From NCBI RefSeq assembly GCF_032452875.1, contig NC_083875.1, positions 79,382,178 to 79,446,177 of the forward strand: a stretch of 64,000 nucleotides of DNA, in the 5' to 3' direction. Position 1 is the stretch's first letter. Each line of letters begins with the position of its first letter. The DNA comes from Bos javanicus. Taxonomy: Eukaryota > Chordata > Mammalia > Artiodactyla > Bovidae. The notes below the pieces were generated by a model. It was not told the DNA's origin. It did no database searches and worked only from the letters and a program-made list of their open reading frames with translations. Of the stretch, positions 57,082-64,000 are shown piece by piece. The position numbers and the translations under genes are program-made.

Positions 57082-57352
57082 GCCTTTTCATACTGTTAAT
57101 GGGGTTCTCCAATAATTTAGCCACCTGATGTGAAGAGCCAGCTCATTGGAAAAGACTCTGATGCTGGGATGATTCAGGACAGGAGGAGAAGGGGATGACA
57201 GAGGATGAGATGGTTGGATAGCATCATTGACTCAATGGATATGACTTTGACAAACTCCAGGAGACAGTGAAGGACAGGGAAGCCTGGGGCGCTGCAGTCC
57301 AGGGGGTTGCAAAGAGTCAGATACAACTTAGTGACTAAACAACAACCATGAA
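57082..57352 (+). mobile_element. BovB LINE with inverted 5' segment, 14-bp TSD
   Basis: 57110-57352 is the sense last 240 bases of BovB (pattern 'gaagagccagctcattggaa', 'gaagcctggggcgctgcagt') with an aacaacaac tail. The preceding 57082-57109 is BovB sequence in the opposite orientation. With base 57081 it matches 62669-62697 of the long copy at 28 of 29 positions. Perfect 14-bp repeats aataatgtgtgttt (57068-57081, 57353-57366) enclose both parts, so they arrived together. Confidence 0.9.
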
Positions 57353-57366
57353 AATAATGTGTGTTT

Positions 57367-57883
57367 AGTGTCCAAGCTTTGAAACATATAGACTTAAGGG
57401 CAAAAGTGTATTAAAACAATCCATATCCAAAATCAGAATGTGATTCAAGACATTAAAACTTTTATATGCAACACTCTTCTATTAAAAACCTTTAAGTTAT
57501 AAAATTTCATGGGAATGAACAAAGTTTAAAAAGTCAGACAAGGAGCTTTCAAATTCTTTTGGTTGCACAATAAATATTTACTTTTATAGATTAATATTAT
57601 ATTATCATATTTATATGTGAAGAGAAACATACACAAAAAATATAATTTGTAAAAGACTGAATTTTGAAATCCTTGTTTTATACCCAAAATGGATCATCTT
57701 GTACATTGATTTGGTTCAGAATTCAGCACATTAATGTCTGTGGTTTTACTTTTCATTCACATTTTAACTCCAAACTTCCCTTACTAAAAAAGAGATGAGA
57801 GAAAGCAGTAATGAAAAATGGTCCTGGCCAGCAGTGTATTTGTCACCTTATGATTTTCTTGACAATCTTACTAGAGAGCAGAA
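57367..57883. other. AT-rich unrecognised sequence
   Basis: No repeat or gene recognised. Confidence 0.35.
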
Positions 57884-58078
57884 GGTGAAAGCGAAAGTCA
57901 CTCAGTCATGTCCGACTCTTTGCAACCCCATGGACTATACAGTCCATGGAATTCTCCAGGCCAGAATACTGTGTGGGTAGCCTTTCCCTTCTCCAAGGGA
58001 CCTTCCCAACCCAGGAATCGAACCAGGGTCTCCCGCATTGCAGGCAGATTCTCTACCAACTGAGCCATCAGGACAGAC
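57884..58078 (-). repeat. Bov-tA SINE, antisense
   Basis: Antisense body with a shortened middle ('actatacagtccatggaatt') and inverted head ending 'gagccatcaggacagac'. Confidence 0.88.
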
Positions 58079-58121
58079 CATATGACTAGTGTGCTACCAC
58101 TGGATGATCAAGCTGGCCAAC

Positions 58122-58394
58122 ATTTTTTTTTTTTTGGCTGAGCTGGGCCTTCCTTGCTGCGTGAGGACTTTCTCCGGTTGCCATGTGCAGACTCCTCACT
58201 GCAGTGGCTTCTGTTGCTGCAGAGCATGGGCTCAAGGTGGGCGAGCTTCAGTAATTGCAGCACACCAGCCCCGTAGCTGTGACACACAAGTTTAGTTGCC
58301 CTGTGGCATGTGGGATCTTCCCAGACCAGGGATCAAACCCATGTCCCCTGCATTAACAGGCAGATTCTTAACCACTGGACCACCAGGAAGTCCC
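58122..58394 (-). repeat. CHR-type SINE, antisense
   Basis: T-run, then 'ggctgagctgggccttcctt', 'gctgcagagcatgggctcaa', and inverted head 'ggaccaccaggaagtccc'. Near-identical flanks aagctggccaacattt and aagctggcaatatttt suggest a TSD with one indel. Confidence 0.85.
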
Positions 58395-58495
58395 AAGCTG
58401 GCAATATTTTGACACATAACAAACCATTCCTTTACCTGACAGACTCCTGATCTCTCAAGAGCAATGCAAAGCACAATGCATCATCTTCCTAATAC

Positions 58496-58716
58496 CTGTT
58501 GTTGTTGTTGTTTAGTCACCAAGTTGTGTTTAACCCTTTCACGACCCTAAGGCCTCCAGGCCACCAGGCTTCTCTGTCCATGGGATTTCCCAGGCAAGAA
58601 TATTGGAGTGGGCAGCCATTTCCCTCTCCAAAGGATCTTCCCCACTCAGGAATCAAACTCTTGTTTCCTGCATTGATAGGAGGATTCTTTACCACTGAGC
58701 CACCAGGGAAGCCCTA
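58496..58716 (-). repeat. Bov-tA SINE, antisense
   Basis: (GTT)n start, antisense body, and inverted head ending 'gagccaccagggaagccc'. Confidence 0.9.
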
Positions 58717-59704
58717 CCCTACAACAATTTGGGGGGCCTTTACTTGTGTCTGCTCATGCCTTCTATAGTCACAAATTTTTCTCAATGTAAGCATCTCAGA
58801 TCTGAGACAAAGGGAAGTAATTTTGTGATGAATTAAGTTTAGAAACCACTACATCCTTTTCTTAGAAATTGGCAGTGTTATTATCATATTGAAGGCTCTG
58901 AGAAGGCCCATGGTAAAGATGACTCTGTCTAATCTAGAATTGTCTAATGTAGAAATTCCCAAATGTATTGACCATGAAGCCTCTTTCTTCTTTACCACCT
59001 GCTAATATCTCATGGGACTAGTATTTCTGGGCCTGTTCTTAGGGAAATTGTATCTCTAATTCCAAGTAAGGAAACTGACCATGAGAAAAGTTGGGTGACC
59101 TACCAAGTATTCACAACCATTAAGAGACAGGGCTGGAATAGGTGCCCAGTCTTCTGATCTACGTTCATTCTGATCTACATCTACATCTGACCTACATGCC
59201 AGGTCTTTACCTGGCAACTTGTCTCTCACCCACTTCACTATTAATAATAAGATAGCTGAGCAAAGAAGAAACTAACAAGTCTTCATTTAAAATATGTTCT
59301 CCTTATTTCATGACCTTGTTTTATGGCTTTTCAGCTGAAAATGGCTCTAGTCCTGTCAATTCTCCAGATTATTAATGAAAAATGAGGGACTTGTAGTAAT
59401 AGTAGAAAAATAAATGCTTTATGAAAACTGAGAAAGAAATGAGGGAGAACTTTATTCTGAATATTATTAGTTTTTCTTTCCTTAAAAAGCATTGAACTTA
59501 GTTTTTCTTTCCTTTAAAAAGCATTGAATTGTGAGATTTTATTGGAATAATAAAATATATAAGATAAATTGTAATGGTACTTTATTCTCCAAAATTCAAT
59601 TCTTGAAACTATACAATGGAAATAACTATAAGAACAATTGCCATGCAGATCAATGGGCTTTTCCATGTATTTCTTAGCAAGTGGCTCAAGTAATATTAGT
59701 TAAG
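58717..59704. other. Unrecognised sequence; tandem duplication at 59469-59530
   Basis: No gene seen. 59050-59160 may hold a weak MIR ('gacatggctgg...'-like 'agagacagggctggaatagg'). Confidence 0.35.
59469..59530. repeat. 31-bp tandem duplication
   Basis: Two adjacent 31-bp units, each starting 'agtttttctttcctt' and ending 'aaaaagcattgaa' plus two to three bases. They differ by two or three changes. Confidence 0.88.
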
Positions 59705-62700
59705 TTCAGTTCAGTCACTCAGCAGGGTCCGACTCTTTGCGACCCCATGGATTGCAGCACGCCAGGCCTCCCTGTCCATCACCAACTCCTGAGTTTACTC
59801 AAACTCATGTCCATGGAGTCTGTGATGCCATCCAACCATCTCATCCTCTAACATCCCCTTCTCCTCCCACCTTCAATCTTTCCCAGCATCAGGGTCTTTT
59901 CACAAGAGTCAGTTCTTCGAATCAGGTGAACAAAGTATTGGAGTTTCAGCTTAAGCATCAGTCCTTCCAATGAATATTCAGGGTTGATTTCCTTTACGAC
60001 TGACTGGTTTGATCTCCTTGCAGTCCAAGGGACTCTCAAGAGTCTTCTCCAACACCACAGCTCAAAAGCATCAGTTCTTCGGTGCTCAGCTTTCTTTATA
60101 CTCCAACTCTCACATCTATACATGACCACTGGAAAAACCATAGCTTTGACTAGGCAGACATTTGTTGGGAAAGTAATGTCTCTGCTTTTTAATATGCTAT
60201 CTAGGTTGGTCATAACTTTTCTTCCAAGGAGCAACAGTCTTTTAATTTCATGGCTGCAGTTACCATCCACAGTGATTTGCACTGATTTTGCCCCAAAAAA
60301 TAAATTCAGCCACTGTTTTCACTGTTTACCCATCTATTTGCCATGAAGTAATGGAACCAGATGCCATGATCTCCGTTTTGTAAACGTTGAGTTTTAAGCC
60401 AACTTTTTCACTCTCTCAAGAGGCTCTTTATTTCTTTGCTTTCTGCCATACAGGTGGTGTCATCGCATATCTGAGGTTATTGATATTACTTCAGGCAATC
60501 TTGATTCCAGCTTGTGCTTCATTCAGCCCAGCATTTCTCATGATGTATTCTGCATATAGGTTAAATAAGCAGGGTGACAATATACAGTCTTGATGACGTC
60601 CTCCTTTCCCTATTTGGAACCAGTCTGTTGTTCCATGTCCAGTTCTGTTACTTCTTGCCCTGCATACAAATTTCTTAGGAGACAGGTCATGCATTCTGGT
60701 ATTCCCACCTCTTTAAGAATCTTCCACAGTTTATTGTGATCCACACAGTCAAAGGCTTTGGCATAGTCAATAAAGCAGAAATAGATGTTTTTCTGGAACT
60801 CTCTTGCTTTTTCCATGATCCAGCAGATGTTGGCAATTTGATCTCTGGTTCCTCTGCCTTTTCTAAAACCAGCTTGAACATCTGGAAGTTCATGGTTCAC
60901 ATATTGCTGAAGCCTGGCTTGGAGAATTTTGAGCATTACTTTATTAGTATGTGAGATGAGTGCAATTGTGTGGTAGTTTGAGCATTCTTTGGCATTGCCT
61001 TTCTTTGGGATTGGAATGAAAACTGACCTTTTCCAGTCCGTGGCCACTGCTGAGTTTTCCAAATTTGCTGGCATATTGAGTGCAGCACTTTCACAGCATC
61101 ATCTTCCAGGATTTGAAATAGCTCAACTGGAATTCCATCATCTCCACTAGCTTTGTTCATTGTAATGCTTTCTAAGGCCCACTTGATTTCACATTCCAGG
61201 ATATCTGGCTGTAGGTGAGTGGTCACACCATTGTGATTATCTAGGTCATGAAGACCTTTTTTTTATAGTTCTTCTGTGTATTCTTGTCACCTCTTCTTAA
61301 TATCTTCTGCTACTGTTAGGTCCATACCATTCTGTCCTTTATTGTGCCCATCTTTGCATGAAATGCTCCCTTGGTATCTCTAATTTTCTTGAAACGATCT
61401 CTAGTCTTTCCCATTCTATTGTTTTCCTCTATTTCTTTGCACTGATCACTGAGGAAGGCTTTCTTATCTCTCCTTGCTATTCTTTGAAACTCTACATTCA
61501 AATGGGTATATCGTTCCTTTTCTCCTTTGCCTTTGGTTTTCTTCTTTTCATAGCTATTTGTAAGGCCTCCTCAGACAACCATTTTGCTTTTTTGCATTTC
61601 TTTTTCTTGGGGATGGTCTTAATCCTTGCCTCCTGTACTATGATATGAATCTCCATCCCTAGCTCTTCAGGCACTCCATCTGTCAGATCTAATCCCTTGA
61701 ATCTCTTTCTGACTTTCATAGTATAATCATAAGGGATTTGATTTAGGTCATACATGAATGGCTTTCCCTACTTTCTTCAATTTAAATCTGAATTTGGCAA
61801 TAAGGAGTTCATGATCTGAGCCAGAGTCAGTTCCCAGTCTTGTTTTTCTGACTGTATAAAGCTTCTCCATCTTTCGCTGCAAAGAATATAATCAATCTGA
61901 TTTTGGTATTGACCATCTGATGATGTCGATGTGTAGAGTCTTCTCTTGTGTTGTTGGAAGAGGGTGTTTGTTATAACTAGTGTGTTCTATTGGAAAAACT
62001 CTATTACCCTTTGCCCTGCTTCATTCTGTACTCCAAAGCCAAATTAGCCTGTGACTCCAGGTATCTCTTTACTTCCTACTTTTGCATTCCAGTCCCCTAT
62101 AATGAAAAGGACATCTTTTTTGGGTGTTAGTCCTAGAAGGTCTTGTAGGTCTTCACAGAGTCATTCAACTTCAGCTTCTTTAGCATTACTGGTTGGGGCA
62201 TAGACTTGGACTACTGTGTTATTGAATGGTTTGTCTTGGAAAGAACAGAGATCATTCTGTCTTTTTTGAGATTGCATCCAAGTACTGCATTTTGGACTCT
62301 TTTGTTGACTATGATGGCTACTCCATTTCTTCTAAGGGATTCTTGCCCACAGTAGTAGATATAATGGTCATCTGAGTTAAATTCACCCATTCCAGTCCAT
62401 TTTAGTTTGGTGATTCTTACGTCAGTGTTCACTCTTGCCATCTCTTGTTTGACCACTTCCAAATTGCCTTGATTCATGGACCTAACATTCCAGGGTCCTA
62501 TGCAATATTGCTCTTTACAGCATCGGACTTTACTTTCATCACCACTCACATCCACACCTGTTGTTGTTTTTGCTTTGGCTCCATCTCTTCATTCTTTCTG
62601 GAGTTATTTCTCCACTCTTCTCCAGTAGCATATTGGGCACCTTTTGATCTTTCAGTGTCCTATCTTTTTGCCTTTTCATACTGTTCATGGGGTTCTCAAG

Positions 62701-62912
62701 GCAAGAATACTGAAGTGGTATGCCATTCCCTTCTCCAGTGGACCACGTTTTCCCAAACCTCCACCATGACCCATCTGTCTTGGGTGGCCCTAACATGGCA
62801 TGGCTCATGGTTTCATTGAGTCAGACAAGGCTGTGATCCATGTGATCAGATTGGTTAGTTTCCTGTGATTGTGGTTTTCAGTCTGTCTGCCCTCTGATGA
62901 AGAAGGATAATA
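59705..62912 (-). mobile_element. Longest BovB LINE copy, antisense, about 3.2 kb
   Basis: Spans the (CTGAA)n tail, C-terminal domain, reverse transcriptase, endonuclease and part of the 5' region, ending near 'ccctctgatgaagaaggata'. Minus-strand pieces: C-terminal region (59848-60282), RT with FIDYAKAFDCVDH (60610-61074), RT start (60936-61226), linker (61316-61755) and endonuclease N-terminus with WNVRSMNQG and ELKWTGMGEF-like residues (62211-62555). Frameshifts and stops are many; one deleted base falls inside the YADD codons near 60464. Inactive. Confidence 0.95.
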
Positions 62913-62924
62913 TCCTTATATTTC

Positions 62925-62972
62925 TTGTTTTAAAAAAAAGAAAAATAAAGTACCAAAAAAAAAAAAAAAACT
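62925..62972. repeat. A-rich patch
   Basis: Broken A-runs (aaaaaaaagaaaaataaag, then a 17-base A-run) directly beyond the BovB 5' end. Confidence 0.8.
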
Positions 62973-62974
62973 CT

Positions 62975-63108
62975 TGCTGAGCTCCCATGATATACCAAAT
63001 ACTTTATACATATTATCTCCTTTAATTTTCCAGCTTGACTCTGCAAGGTACATGCTCACATTCCCATTTGAAAGATAGGAAAATAGAGGCTCTGAAAGTT
63101 AGCACAGA
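62975..63108 (-). repeat. MIR SINE, antisense
   Basis: 'tgagctcccatgatatacca', 'tattatctcctttaattttc' and 'gaaaatagaggctctgaaag' follow antisense MIR. Confidence 0.7.
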
Positions 63109-63290
63109 GGTTAAGAGGAACCTGTGCTCCAAGGTCAAGGCTCCTTAGTTTAAAACCTGCCTCTGACAGAACTGACTGACCTCAGCAAATCACTGAGCTT
63201 TTCTGTGCCTCAGTGTCTTTATCTGTAAAATAGGGATAATAATACTCAAAGTAAAGTCATTAAGATTAAATAAGGTTCCATAAATGTAGG
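63109..63290 (+). repeat. MIR SINE, sense
   Basis: 'aagaggaacctgtgctccaa', 'ctgcctctgacagaactgac', 'tgagcttttctgtgcctcag' and 'gtaaaatagggataataata' follow sense MIR through its core. It abuts the antisense copy head to head. Confidence 0.85.
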
Positions 63291-64000
63291 TTCTTCTTGT
63301 CCTTAAGTAAATATCAAAAGCTCAGAGTAAAAGCTTGTCCTCTCTCATGGCAATAACAAGCTCCCTCACCCTTGAATTTGCTGTCCTATAAATGCTTTAA
63401 TTCTCAATTCAAAAGCCATAAGGTGAGTGACTCTTCAGTCTGCTTCCTCCAGATCATAACATGAGTGCCCACACCTGGCACCCCATGCTGGAAGCACATC
63501 ACTTTTGTACTCTGCGGGAGGCAGAGGCCTGGCTCTGACCCTCAGACAGAACGCTGCTGGACATGTCCTGAAATGACCTGCAGCTAACCAGGTTCCCAAA
63601 CCTCTGGCTACCAGGTCGCTTCAGACCCTCCATGTTCTGCAAAGATGATATCAAACAGCACACATGCCTGAAAACATGGACAACCCAAATTCAAAAACAC
63701 CCAGCAAGAAAAGGGGGAGAAGCTGTCATTAACACGTTTATCTTTAGTTTTCTCAAGTTTGTGAAGGTGATATGGAAGAAACATTTTTTTAATGGAAAAG
63801 CTGACTGTGACCATGAAGAAAATTCACTTCAGCTACACAAATATTAATTGAGAGTTTACTGGTTCAGATCCCTGGCAAATGCAAAGGAATAGGACTGAAA
63901 TTTTAAGTAGTTTATAATTGGACTTCCTATTAAATATGGCAGGTTGAACACTTGTGTTCCCTCCCCAGATTGCTCTAAAATGACTGAAAAAGAATTTTTC
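63291..64000. other. Low-copy sequence to window end
   Basis: No repeat or gene recognised. Short frames (63608-63847) on both strands lack domains. Confidence 0.4.

Noticed and set aside
1..64000. CRISPR array, operon, phage or other prokaryotic system
   Set aside because: The repeats are dispersed SINEs and LINEs with TSDs, not regularly spaced direct repeats; sequence style is mammalian throughout.

Overview
The window is nuclear DNA from a ruminant (cattle, sheep, goat, antelope or deer group). The evidence is direct: at least six copies of the RTE-type LINE BovB, and dozens of Bov-tA, BovA and Bov-A2 SINEs whose 3' parts derive from BovB. There are also cetartiodactyl CHR-type SINEs and ruminant-type L1 3' ends. 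Species cannot be fixed by eye. I see no intact host protein-coding gene, no functional RNA gene and nothing prokaryotic. Most open frames in the window are SINE or LINE sequence read on one strand or the other. All family names are assigned by eye and need a repeat-library search.

Layout. 0-3.7 kb: an old MaLR-type LTR and a dense SINE cluster. 3.8-7.1 kb: a processed pseudogene of nucleophosmin (NPM1) broken by nested insertions (BovB; SINE; BovB inside that SINE; SINE inside that BovB). 7.5-14.1 kb: old L1 remains, SINEs and an antisense L1 3' end with a clean target-site duplication (TSD). 14.1-16.5 kb: a 5'-truncated BovB whose ORF stays in one frame with only two stop codons. 17.4-19 kb: old L1 split by an antisense BovB. 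19-30 kb: mostly low-copy sequence with MIR, L2, MaLR LTRs and one hAT element. 30-33 kb: MIR, L1, a SINE split by a young L1 end, a CHR-1 SINE and a second hAT element. 33-41 kb: the longest low-repeat stretch, somewhat GC-richer, with one candidate regulatory block near 36.1-36.4 kb. 41-52 kb: AT-rich, with a third hAT element, L1 remains, an MaLR LTR and SINEs. 52.4-53 kb: a probable HMGN1 processed pseudogene. 55.3 kb: a U6 snRNA pseudogene. 57.1 kb: a short BovB copy with an inverted 5' end. 59.7-62.9 kb: the longest BovB copy, antisense and badly decayed. 63 kb: two opposed MIR copies.

The window reads as an intergenic or large-intron landscape shaped by LINE-driven copying. BovB and L1 supplied the enzymes; Bov-tA/BovA and CHR SINEs, U6, NPM1 and HMGN1 copies are their likely passengers. 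Many insertions keep readable TSDs, so nesting order can be reconstructed. I did not find a previously undescribed biological system; the most informative items are the nested NPM1 locus, the near-open BovB frame and the inverted BovB copy.
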